Below, in pieces: positions 10,239 to 21,539 of a stretch of 64,000 nucleotides of DNA; within the stretch, counting starts at the first letter, position 1; every line of letters begins with the position of its first letter. Both the position numbers and the translations under genes were made by a program. The DNA lies in the NCBI GenBank assembly GCA_015039465.1, contig MU130379.1:405068-469067 (forward strand), written 5' to 3'. The notes under the pieces are model-generated. The model ran no database searches. It saw only the letters and a list, made by a program, of their open reading frames with translations, and had not been told where the DNA came from. This DNA comes from Phlegmacium glaucopus (lineage: Eukaryota > Basidiomycota > Agaricomycetes > Agaricales > Cortinariaceae).

Positions 10239-10892
10239 TATCTGTAATTATACTGAATGTATTTTCTTTTGAATTTCCATTCACTAATATTACTTATCAG
10301 CAGCTCCTGTGACCCATCCATTTGGTGCACAATTCCTGTCCTTTAATTTCACAGAAAACATAGGGAAATATGACTGCCCTTGCTTGATTTTATAAAGTCC
10401 ATAAGGCTATTCAAAAAGCTTTGGAGTGTGGTATCACAAAACCAATAATACTAGTACATATTTTGTCTCCCTTGATATTTACATGTCCACTCAATAGAAT
10501 ACTACCACTGATGACCTGACTCCAAATTACAAAGCACTTAACCCCATATGCTGAATGAACATGAGTGGGACAAGAAGTCTCAGTCTCAAAAAATTTGGAT
10601 AAGTTGTAAGTAATGTTTCAAAGTTTTCAAGTTCAACATTGATGTCCTTAGATATGATGCTGATGGTCATTTTACACACTAAAATGACCAAGCCATGAAT
10701 ACTCAGTATGTTATTCTATAGTTTCCTGCAGTTGGTGATTTTTTGGTGGGTGGCAAGGTGGCAAGATGTTTGGATGCACAGTGGTCAATTAGTATTTAAA
10801 TTCATCTAATGTTCATCAGAATCAATGCTAGAATCAATTGTTATGGACCTTACAGTTTTACTCAATTTCTTTGTCTAACTACTGGTGTCCTA
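10239..10892. other. Gene-free flank between Ty3 element and NB-ARC gene
   Basis: AT-rich sequence that was continuous with 766-1469 before the Ty3 insertion. Only short broken frames. It probably includes the 3' untranslated region of the NB-ARC/TPR gene at its right end. Nothing else recognised. Confidence 0.5.
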
Positions 10893-13800
10893 CTACTTTC
10901 TGGATTGTTGTGCACTAAGAAGCTTCTTCCTCATGTTAATGACTTGAACCTCCAGCTGCTCTGCCTCATTCCACTTTCCCTGGTTATGGTATGTAATTGC
11001 TAGATTTGTCATGCTTGTGAGTGTGGATGGATGTTCTGCACCAAGAAGCCTCTTTCTTATATCCATAACTTGAACAAACAGTTGACCTGCCTCATTCCAC
11101 CTTCTCTGATTATGGTAGATGTTTGCTAAACTTTCCATGCTTGTGAGGGTGTCTGGATGTTCTGCACCAAGAAGCCTCTTCCTTATGCCCATGATATGAA
11201 CCACCAGCTGCTCTGCTTCATTCCTCCTTCCCTGATTATAGTATGTGCCTGATAGATTTGCCATGGTTGTGAGTGTGTCTGGATGTTCTGCACCAAGAAG
11301 TTTCTTCCTCATGTTAATAACTTGAACCTCCAGCTGCTCTGCCTCATTCCACCTTCCCTGCTTATGATATGTGGCTGCTAGATTTGCCATGCTTGTGAGG
11401 GTTGATGGATGTTCTGCACCAAGAACTTTCTTTCTCATGTTAAGGACTTGAACATCCAGCTTCTCTGCCTCATTCCATCTTTTCTGTTTGCGGTATGTGG
11501 ATGCTAGATTTGCCATGCTTGTGAGGATTGTTGGATGTTCTGCACCAAGAAGCCTCTTCCTTATGTCCATGGCATAAACCTCTAGCTTCTCTGCCTCATT
11601 CAACCTTCTCTGATCACAGTATGTGGATGCTAGATTTGCAATGCTTGTGAGAGTGTCTGGATGTTCTGCACCAAGAACCTTCTTCCTCATGTCAATGACT
11701 TGAACCTCTAGCTGCTCTGCCTCATTCAACCTTCCCTGTTTACAGTATGTACTTGCTAGATTTGCCATGCCTGTGAGTGTGGATGGATGTTCTGCACCAA
11801 GAAGCTTCTTCCTCATGTCTATAACTTGAACAAATAGCTGCTCTGCCTCATTCCACCTTCCCTGATTACAGTATGTAGATGCTAAATTTGCCATGCTTAT
11901 GAGGGTGTCTGGATGTTCTGCACCAAGAAGCTTTTTACTTATGTCAATGACCTGAACCTCCAGCTGCTCTGCCTCATTCAACCTTCCCTGATCACGGTAT
12001 GTGCTTGCTAGATTTTCCATGCTTGTGAGGGTGGATGGATGTTCTGCACCAAGAAGCTTCTGCCTTATGTCAACAACATGAACAAACAGCTGCTCTGCCT
12101 TATCCCACCTTCCCTGAATATGATATGTGCCTGCTAGATTTGCCATACTTATAAGTGTGTGTGGATGCTCTGCACCAAGAAGCTTCTTCCTCATGTACAC
12201 AACTTGAACCTCCAGCTGCTCTGCCTCATTCCACCTTCCCTGATTACAGTATGTGGATGCTAGATTTGCCATGCTTGTGAGAGTGTCTGGATGATCTGCA
12301 CCAAGAATCTTCTTCCTTATGTTCATGACTTGAACTTCCAGCTGCTCTGCCTTATTCAACCTTCCCTGATTACGGTATGTGCCTGCTAGATTTACCATGG
12401 TTGTGAGTGTGTCTGGATGTTCTGCACCAAGAAGTGTTTTTGCCATGTCCATGACTTCAATAAACATCTGCTCTGCTTCATTCCACCTTCCCTGATCATG
12501 GTATATGGCTGCTAATTTTCCCATGCTTGTGATTGTGAATAGATGTTCTGCACCCAGCAGCTTCCTCCTCATGTCCATGACTTCAGCCTCCAGCTGCTCT
12601 GCATTCTTCCAGTCTCCATTCTCCCACATTACTAGTGCAAAATTACTATATTTGTCATCATAGTACTGCCTGGTGAGTCCCATTTGGCTGCCATGTAACT
12701 CATTTGCCTTGATATGTGGAAAAATCAACCGCCGTAATGCATAATCCTGAGTTGTCATTCCTGTTGGAATTGCACAGGACAAGATTATGCTTCCCATCTG
12801 ATGCATTCTTTGCTGCTCAGATTTTGACATTCTTTCCTGACTCCAGTATTGCACCAGAGGATGAACAGAAAACATTCTAGGTGTTTGTCCCCTTTTCATC
12901 AAGGAGAAAGAGAGCAGGACACTAATCCCTTGTCCAAAGATGACTTCATCCCACTGACCAACATTGTTCAAGCCAAGCAGAGTATAATCCAGTGAAGTGA
13001 CTGCCTGAGGTAATTTTTGAGCTACCTCATTATCAACATGTTTCATGGCTCTCTCAGCAGCAGATTGGAATATGTCTTTAGAAATATTGTTATGATGGTA
13101 GAAAGCACATATTTGAAGAATTAGGATTGCAGCCTTGGCTGCTTGTGCATCCCCAGTGGTAGATTGTCCACCAGCTCTCTTTTCTATTTCTTTAAAAGAT
13201 AAATCCCAAGTCCCATACACTGTTTGATTATAATCTGATGCTCCTGTGAATACAGGATCAGACATAAGAGTCTGATGGTGCAAGGACAATTGGGTGAGAT
13301 ATTCATTGATATCACATTTCCCAGCATCAATATAAGCAGCAGCATGATCAACAGCAAGAGGAATGCCACCAAGTTCAGTGACAATACTTTTGGCAGCTTG
13401 TAAATGCTCAGGTGAAGGATCTAAATGGCTAGCCTTCAGAAGCAGAATCATAGCATCTGGCTCCTCCATTTCACTAATCTCAATCACATTCTGAAATCCT
13501 ATGACCCTTCCCATGGATTGGTTTCGACTGGTAATCAGAATATTACCTCTGTTACCTGGGGGAATGAACTTGGCTACCACCTCTGGGGGAGGATCACCAG
13601 CATTATCAAACACAATCAACCAGTCCTCTTGAATACAAGATATCCACTGGAGGACAGACTCAACTGAGCCATCCACACCAGAAGCTTGTGCAGCAGGAAT
13701 GCCGGATATACCTTTGAGAGACATTGTAATACTCTCATAAGAGGAGGCATCAACCCAGAACACATGTGAAAAACTAGAGCAAGAGATGAATCCACAGTAT

Positions 13801-14756
13801 TGTGAACGGTAATATGAAAACACTTACCTGCCAGACATTTCTTCTGTGAACTTAAGACAGATCTGGGTCTTCCCGATCCCTCCCATTCCCCAGAGGAGAC
13901 AAGAGCGCCTGGACATCAGTCTACTATTAGCCCGAGAAACAAAAATCTTCCCAAGCTTGTTGAGTTCATTTTTTCGTCCGGTAAAGAATAGACTAGAAAG
14001 TGGTTTCTGAGGTACAGGAATCTTCATCTGCTGTTCGCTGGTATTGGCAGGGAAATTGTTGACGATATGATACTGGCAGACAAGTTATTACTAAATCATT
14101 TAGACAGCCTACGACAATGACTTACAAAAGTACCACCCGCGACGAACACGTCCTGGGCATTCACAACGGGAGTCGGAAGAGACAAGCCAGATTGCTGAGT
14201 CTGCTGATCATCAGGGAAAGCCGAGAACATATTGTGTAAGCAACCCACTGAGGGATTTTGTCCCGATTCCATGGATCCCAAGTTTGCTTGGGTTATGGCA
14301 TCAGGCGAGGAGGGTACGGGAGCGACCGCCGAAGCGGAGGCTTGGAATTCATGGGTAGCCTGATCGACACGATGATTGAGTAATTATGGATGTGATAGGC
14401 TAAATTGAACACTCACAATAACGCCAGCGGCTGGAACGCTTACAGGAGCAAGATCATTGATCGCCAACGCGGAAACCGAAGCAGATCCCGGGAGGTCATG
14501 GGTAATCTGATCGGTGACGGTGATTTAATACTCAAGGATGCGATGGGTGAAGTTTAACGCTCACAGTAACGTCAGCGACTTGAATAACTTGTGCGCTTGC
14601 AGCTGCAGCATTAGCGGGCACGGATAGCATGGGATCAACGGTGCTTGCTTTGATGATCGATGTCGGTTCAGAGCTTGAACCCTGACCATCGTTGATGGTC
14701 AGAGATGAATGTTTTGGTTTTTTGGGTCTGATAATTTTCTTAAAAATGCGCTTCAT
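10893..14756 (-). CDS. NB-ARC / TPR (NLR-like STAND) protein
   Basis: Five exons: 14756-14565, 14506-14417, 14359-14126, 14072-13828, 13773-10893; 1213 residues. All four introns (53-58 nt) have GT...AG ends and matching phases. The N-terminal ~190 residues are low complexity and start with a basic stretch (MKRIFKKIIRPKKPKH). An AGGTFYHIVNNFP motif precedes the NB-ARC domain. Walker A is GMGGIGKT (exon 4) and Walker B DWLIVFDN, with later NB-ARC signatures GNILITSRN and GGIPLAVDHAAAYI. The C-terminal half is 13 TPR units of 42 residues (LGAEHPDTLTSMANLASTY type). Fungal STAND proteins of this kind act in non-self recognition and heterokaryon incompatibility. A specific ligand cannot be inferred. 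No known effector domain is visible at the N-terminus. Confidence 0.9.
10941..12578 (-). repeat. 13 x 126-bp TPR-coding tandem repeat
   Basis: Thirteen in-frame copies of a 42-residue unit inside the NB-ARC gene, nearly identical at the LGAEHP, NLA.TY and EAEQL positions. Variation is concentrated at a few residues (for example YRNQG/YCNQG/YHKQG and LEVQV/LFVQV). A 14th unit is truncated (LSAQQSRK, stop). Confidence 0.92.
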
Positions 14757-15248
14757 ATCGTTGAACAGTGAGTTGTGGTTAAGCGATCAAGGTGGTGACA
14801 GTGGAGAGTCAAAAGAACTCGATTACATAAACGGCAATCCAAAAGTCTAATTTCAAGTGCATCGCCACAGTCACCCATCATGGTCCCCACCTGCACACAC
14901 GCTGTTTGTCAATTTTCTATCCTGTGGGCACTGGGGCCCGCGAAAATCGCGTAAATTGCAGACATTAGGGCGTCTGGCCATTCATGTGGGTTCGGACAAC
15001 GTGTGGGGTGGTAAATTAGTACGTAACGCCGCTTGCAGCACCCCCCACGACCCCATCATGCACCAAATTATTAGAACATTGCTTCGGGATATTAGTGGAT
15101 ATTACTACAGCCGGCCGGTTAGTCTTTAAGCTTATTGTCAGCCTGAGACTCCTCCTTAAATCCATGATATTTATCTACCCTTCCCATCCATCTAGGGTCC
15201 ATCCACCGCCCATCCATCGAATTATTTTTTCCAGTGCGCGAAGGCTGC
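14757..15248. promoter_or_regulatory. Divergent intergenic region, NB-ARC gene / P450
   Basis: About 490 bp between two divergent starts, presumably holding both promoters. I see no clear TATA box or operator. Confidence 0.4.
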
Positions 15249-17278
15249 ATGTATTCCTTGTTCAGCACCGATGTCTCTTTACTACTTGTCGTGCTCCTTC
15301 TCTTTCCGATAAGCGTCGCATATCTACGTTCGCAAACATATAAAGTTGGGCTGTAGTTGAAAGTCTATCGTTTCAACGCTAACCTCCACCATTTTTGCTT
15401 CTAGCTTCGACATATTCCTTCGGTTGGGAGTAACTTGCCAATTTTGTCATACATTGACGCATTTCGATTTCTGTTCCATGCCCAGGAAATGATTGCTGAA
15501 GGTACCCGCAGAGTAAGTTACCGTTACTGGTAAAGCCCTTCTCTATTAACCCAACAACTTCCTTGTATCAGTATCCTGATGGAATTTTCAAAATCCCCGA
15601 CTTCTTGGGCTGGATTGTCGTGGTAACTGGCCCAAAGCTCATTGCCGAATATCGAAAGGTGCCCGAGCACCTGTTCTCGTCCCGATCTGCATTCGAATCT
15701 GTGCGTTTATTCGTCAATGTTCCCTTTCCTCGAGTGCCTCTTCGCTCATATTTAAGGATTGTTTAGACGTTTCAACACGAATATACTTTCCATCACACGA
15801 TGACATCTGCTCCGAGATATCACCTCTCCATCATCAAATCGCAATTGACTCGTTCCATCGGGAAAGTAGCATCTGAAATGCACGACGAGGTGGTAGCCGC
15901 CTTTGACGAATATTTGCAAACCAATGTTGATGGCGGTACGTTTCCAAACAGCACAGATTGTTGCTTTGAAATAATTGAATATAAATTGAAGAATGGGGGA
16001 CATTCCCAGTCCTTGAAATCATGCCGAAGCTCGCTTGCAGAGCAAATAATCGTGTCTTCGTTGGGTTCCCTCTTTGTAAGTAATGGACATAGAATTATCA
16101 AAACATGAGGTGTTCATATACGTCTTCAAAGGCCGTGATCCCGATTTTTTGGCGCTATCAGTCAAACGTACTGCAGCTGTAGTGAAGACTGCTGTACTTC
16201 TCGGTTTCTGTCCGAAATTTCTACGAAGGTGAGCAGGATCGGCAGTTGAGGTAATATGTGCTAACTTCTGACAGCTTCGTGACGCCATTGATATCTGAGC
16301 ATCGAAAGGAACTAGAGACTGTTCAACGCCTTCTTACGCCCTTTATCGAGGCTCGCCGACAGGAACTTGCGGGAAAAGAGGAGTATGCTGCTGCCACTGA
16401 CCAAGGGGTGAGCACTTGAGAGTGTCCTTACCTTCTTCGCTCTCTGATAAATTTAGACCGATGTCTTGACATGGCTTTTGACAGATCCTATTGGAAAGAA
16501 CAGCTCTAATCTGGACCTGACCTGCCGAGTCCTCATACTCAATTTTGCATCCATTCATACAACGTCGATGGTAAGTCGGAGCTAATAATTTAAGGGTCGT
16601 AAACAACTATTACCAAAATTCCTTTAGACCACCGCCCAGGCGTTGTACGACTTGGCTGCGTATCCTGAATACGCAGAACCACTTCGCGAAGAGGCTGCTC
16701 GCGTAGTCGAACGCGATGGCTGGACGAAGGCCGCGATTAGTAACATGGACAAGATTGATAGCTTTCTCAAAGAATCAATGAGAGTTAACACGATCTCGGA
16801 ACGTTAGTAACCCTATCCACCATCTATTATAACATTATTATAACTAATTTAAACAGTGCTAATGCCTCGCATTGCGGTCGAAGATTACACCTTTGCTCAG
16901 ACAGGCACTTTGATTCCCCGGGGAACCTTCCTCCACGTGGCAACTCGTGAGGCACACTTTGACGGTAACGCTTACGCTGACCCAAGCAAATTCGACGGAC
17001 TTCGGTTTTTCAAGCTGAAGAGCCAAGCAATCGCCAATGAAAGACAGTTTGATTTGACAACCACCAGTCCGGAATCTGTACCTTTTGGAACGGGGATACA
17101 CGCATGTCCTGGACGTTTCTTCGTCGCGAGCGAAATGAAGCTCATGCTCGCTCATCTGGTCCTGAATTATGATATCAAGTTTGAAAAGGAAGGTGTTCGA
17201 CCCTTGAATAAGTATTTCCAAGCGACTTGCTTCCCAGATCCTGCGGCCAAAATTCTTTTCCGAAGGCGCAAGAATTAG
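15249..17278 (+). CDS. Cytochrome P450 monooxygenase
   Basis: Ten exons: 15249-15344, 15405-15512, 15572-15700, 15767-15935, 16010-16075, 16132-16228, 16275-16407, 16457-16570, 16628-16802, 16857-17278; 502 residues, normal full length. The N-terminus is a membrane anchor (VSLLLVVLLLFPISVAYL), then a proline hinge region (LRHIPSVGSN). I-helix region NFASIHTTSM, ExxR as KESMR, and heme loop FGTGIHACPG with the Cys ligand. It is expected to sit on the ER and use NADPH-P450 reductase for oxygen insertion. The substrate is unknown; the sequence resembles basidiomycete P450s often annotated as ent-kaurene-oxidase-like, but I do not assign a family. Exon 1 ends at a weak GTTGGG donor. The other donors are mostly standard. 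Confidence 0.92.
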
Positions 17279-18083
17279 ATGGGTTGTAAAGGTCTGTGAT
17301 CTTACCTTTTCAAGTTCTCCAAGGTCGGGTTTTCTCAAGTTCTTACGCCCAGTGACCCAATTTAGCATTACTCCAAGTTGAGCTGGAAAAAATTAAAACG
17401 TGTTGGTCTAGAGAAGATCCACTGCTCCTGGCTGGGCCCTTTTTATGTATTTATAAACCAGGCTGTCATCGGACTGGTCCCTTCCGAGTCACGCCCTTAA
17501 AACTAGTACCTCAATGGTCACTAATACTATCTTTCGTCATCCATTGCACATCAAGCCCAGTACCCTAAGATCCGAGCTTGAAGTAATACCCGGAGACAAA
17601 TTTCCGAGCGCTTTAAATCTCCAACGAACTTCATCTGAGGCTTCTAGTACTCTTGCATGCGTGAATCAATCTGAGATCAATCCAGAATCTCAGCTTGGGC
17701 AGCGTTTAAACACCCCCCCGAGATTCCTGCAACCACCAGTGCAGTAAGGCAGACAATCTCCGACTTTTTTTTACCGATCACACCGCCATGCCGGATGGCT
17801 CAGTAATGATAGGTAACGATATCAGCACCAATTAGTGCCGAAGGATAGCCCCTATAGCCAGTCTATAGCCCCATGTTCAGCATTCACGATAACAAAGGGC
17901 TCCGATTCGTCAGCTCTAAGCTTCTAGACCATATCGAGTCCTTTTCATCGGAATGCTATACATTCATTTGTCAAAAGTCAGGGTCCTTATGATTATCTGG
18001 AGTATATAAACCACCCTTCACTCCACTTGATCGATATCATCCTAACGCTTTGCGATACACCCCCCCATCATCACCAAGAAATC
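17279..18083. other. Intergenic region with promoter of the KRE9-like gene
   Basis: No coding sequence recognised. Both flanking genes are on the plus strand, so it holds the P450 terminator and the promoter of the secreted protein. Confidence 0.5.
18003..18010 (+). promoter_or_regulatory. TATA box of the KRE9-like gene
   Basis: TATATAAA about 75 bp before ATG 18084, followed by a CT-rich leader, typical of strongly expressed fungal genes. Confidence 0.55.
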
Positions 18084-18669
18084 ATGAAGTTCACGACCAT
18101 TACGACCTTTGTCTTCCCTTTGCTTATTTCGTTCATCGCAGTCTTTGCCATCCCTGTTGACCTTGAATCGAGGGATGTTTATGTGCCACCGATACTCTAT
18201 CCTAAACAGGGCACTGTGTGGTTAGTAGGCGAACACCATCATGTCACTTGGTGAGTCAAAGGTTCTATATCATAATACTCCCCGACGCTGACACCACCTC
18301 CTTATTTTTCAGGGATACTTCCAACCCACCTGCTCAAATCACGAACAAGATTGGACAAATTTTTCTTCGCAAAGGCGATCTTACAACCCCAGGTCAGCTA
18401 ATTTTCCTGGTATCTTTGTGTTCTTTCCATTCTAACAAATTTCTCTTTCCCATATAGTGATTCTTGCTAACAATTTCGATATCTTGTTGGGAAAAATCGA
18501 AATCACTGTACCTTGGGTCCAGGATGGGGATGATTACCAAGTCGTCTGTGAGTATCTATTCTTAATTTATTGAAAGCTCAGAGCTTGTGAACTGATCTTT
18601 GAATTCCTGTATTTAGTGTTTGGTGATTCGGGGAACTTTTCTCCAAAGTTCACAATCAAGAGTCAATGA
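18084..18669 (+). CDS. Small secreted KRE9/KNH-domain protein
   Basis: Four exons: 18084-18250, 18313-18392, 18458-18547, 18617-18669; 129 residues. The second in-frame ATG (18084) is chosen because it starts a good signal peptide (MKFTTITTFVFPLLISFIAV, cut near AIP). The mature part is the N-terminal Ig-like domain of the KRE9/KNH1 family (ILYPKQGTVWLVGEHHHVTW, then DTSNPP, and GDDYQVVLFGDSGNFSP). Full KRE9 proteins are longer and have a second domain. Basidiomycetes have many one-domain forms like this. Likely secreted or wall-associated, with a possible role in beta-1,6-glucan or carbohydrate binding. No GPI signal is visible. Confidence 0.85.
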
Positions 18670-18872
18670 TATCTTCATGCATCTTCACGAAATTGTACAA
18701 TATTCATTGGACAATACTGGACTTATCTTTCTGTGCTTCATATCATGAACCCTTTCCCTATCTCAATTTTGAACAATTGTAACTACATACTCTCATCTCA
18801 CGCATTTTGGACACTTCTCTGCAATCATATCTTACTGTAAAATACAGAACAGTTCCCGTAATGGCCTGTAAT

Positions 18873-20350
18873 TCAAGCCAAAACTTCCTTCAATATTTCA
18901 ATGATCCTGTTCACTTCTTGCACCGTATTGTAGTGGACCAATGAGATCCTGACCACTCCATCTTCCGTGTCTAACTTTGGTGACAATTCATCCACAAGCG
19001 TGTACGCGTAGAAATGGCCATAACGAATACCAACCTGGGTGAACGAGAATATCAACAGGATGTATAGAAAAATTGAAGGCATGATCGCTTACGCCGCCTT
19101 TCTTGTCAAATACATCCACGATATCCCGACTCTTCAGGGGATGCTGACCAACGACAACAAAACTGACAGTAGGAACTCTTTCCAGATTCACAGTTTCTTC
19201 GCCCACAATTCTGACACCCCGTGCTTTCTGGGCCGGGTGGGTCAAGAATGACATCAGCGGCCCAAGGATCTCTTGTTCATGTGCAGCAATCGCTTCAAAG
19301 GTAGCTTTGAGATCGTTCTTTGGCGTCAACGAAAGAAGATATGCATTGACGCCGGTAGTTCCATAGACGATTTCATATCCAGGACCGCCGGGTTGGAGTT
19401 TGTAGGCCACATTCTCGACTTTGAGGAAGTGATGGACGATCTTGGTTACCGAGTGTTGTAGCACAGAAGAACGGACATATAAGACCGAGATGTGAGGTCC
19501 ATATAGCTATATGATGATAGCAGATTAAAGATTAGTTCATATCATCAGGGGTAGCCGGACCTTGTAGAATGAAAAGACACAGAAGTCGACGTCCCAATCT
19601 TGTACATCCATAAGTCGATGAGGCGCATAAGCAACGCAATCGACTGAAATCTCGACCTTCTTGGCTCCTTTGGCTTTAGCTTCCTCCCTAACAGCCTTCA
19701 CCACTTCTTTGACTGGAACAATCGATCCAAGAATATTGGAACATGCTGTGAAAGCGACGAGCCGAGTTTTGGACGAGATAAGTGGGATCAACTCCTCAAT
19801 CTTCAGCTTGATTGAGTAAGGATTCTCGGGATCGGTTGGTGTCGCTTTCCAGAATTTTACTATAGCTCCACGACGTGCTGCAAGTTTCTTCCAAGGACCA
19901 ACGTTCGCTGAACAGAATTGGAAAAAATAATAATGGAAAATAAAGGATTTCGGATCACTCGCGGGCTCTGAATCAATCGAGTTTTTCGCACATACCCTCA
20001 TGCTCCCCTGTCAGAACGAACTCGTCTCCAGGTTGAATGGCATCATCCAAACCCCTAGAGAGATTCTCAAGATTCAAAGTCGAACTACTCCCAAACACAA
20101 TTTCATCAGGAGATTGGGCTTGAAGCAATTTCGCAGCTTCGTTGGGGCTTTCTGACAATACCCGGTTGGTACTGAGGACAGATACAGAGTAATCAGCTCC
20201 TAGCTGGACATTGGTGTTTAAAAGGTAATCGCTGATTCGATCGACTACTTCTCTAGCCGCTTGAGAACCACCTGCGTTGTCTGCAAATATGAATCCTGAG
20301 TTGAGAGCCGGGAAGCGGGATCGGGCTTGGAAGACGTCGAGAGTCGTCAT
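18873..20350 (-). CDS. Class-V aminotransferase / cysteine desulfurase-like PLP enzyme
   Basis: Four exons: 20350-19996, 19907-19561, 19506-19093, 19034-18873; 425 residues, full length for the family. N-terminal FADNAGGSQAA, GEHEANVGPW in the cofactor pocket, a strand ending SVDCVAYAPHRLMDVQDWDVDF, and the PLP lysine in FSFYKLYGPHISVLYV, where the intron falls directly after the Lys codon. It belongs to the fold of SufS/selenocysteine lyase and isopenicillin N epimerase-like proteins. It lacks the conserved Cys loop I would expect for a proven desulfurase, so the substrate is open. No targeting sequence is obvious. It converges with the KRE9-like gene at a 200-bp gap. Confidence 0.88.
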
Positions 20351-21539
20351 GAGTTCCTTGGATGAGGGTATTTCTCTGTCCGATAAGCAACTTCCAAGTT
20401 ATGGGTCTTATGTTAGGAGGGGACTATCCGATAACATCATGTGGTATGCACTGGACCTAATAAGAGTGTCAGCTTCACACCACTAATATTCAGAATCCAT
20501 AGGGACGGCTAGAAAGTGACCCCTGGTGCTATATTTATCATGTTACTCAGGCTGGTGGTAAGTAGCTAACTTTGCCGTGTATTATGTCTGAGCATTCACA
20601 TCCGGCATCTCCTGCATCGCGAAGTTTTAGCTTTTGGAGCACTAAGCAATCTCCTCGCAAACGAGTGTAATCCAGATCGAAGGTGGATGTCGTAGCGCGA
20701 AGCTTCGTCAATCGTAATTTAATTTATTCCATTACAACACGGACGGCTCTGAAAATTCCTATCTTCCCGCTTCCTTGATTAACGTTCTGAGCTCGATTTC
20801 ACGCATGCTGTCATTTTCATTTATGGCAGATTCATCAGCTTAAGGAAGGGAAACGGGAGCGAAATTTTCAAGAACGCTTGAATTGAGAGGAAATAGATTC
20901 AACTTCATTCAAGTTGTACGTACCCCTTGAAGTTTCCTCATTTCTTTCCTCTTCATTGTCGAGATCTAATTTCACTTCATCCCGATATGTTGAGCAGACT
21001 TGTTTGATCTTTGATATTTCTGGCAAGCCCTTTTGCACAAGAGGCACGTCCTCTTGGAACGAAGATCCTGAACCTCCAATCAGTCATTGTAAACTTTGCG
21101 GGGATATCGAGACGATTGTTCAAGACCCCGACCTACTCTATTTTTGTATTCAGGGTTTTCATGGCCAACAAGTTGTGTTCGTATGCAGTATTGAATTGGG
21201 TCCAGAGCTGTTCAAGATATGTCCCGGGAAGGAAACGTTAGAAGAAAACATAAGCAACTAGTCCAGGACTGCACCGAAAGCCACGTCTCGAGGAATGGCA
21301 TCCAATTGGGCTAGTGGCGATTTTTGGCGTTATTTTCTTCTTAACAGCCTTCTGGTGAGAGATGACGTGTTACCAAAGCAGCAGGCTTGGACAATGGATT
21401 CATTGGATGATCATTGGGCAGGTACAGACACGACACGCAAACCAAACGTGTTGACATATCAAGTAAAGAAATAGAAATAAAGACAAAAATGTTACACCTC
21501 CATCATAATGCAACTACATACTTAGAGAAAGGGAAATCT
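20351..21539. other. Gene-free interval
   Basis: About 1.2 kb. A plus-strand frame at 20914-21261 lacks an ATG and resembles nothing I know. The interval contains the aminotransferase promoter next to 20350 and the 3' end of the RCC1-PHD gene at the right. Nothing else supported. Confidence 0.5.

Noticed and set aside
20914..21261. 115-residue plus-strand frame with several Cys
   Set aside because: No ATG start, no known domain, and no splice-consistent neighbours. Kept only as a note.
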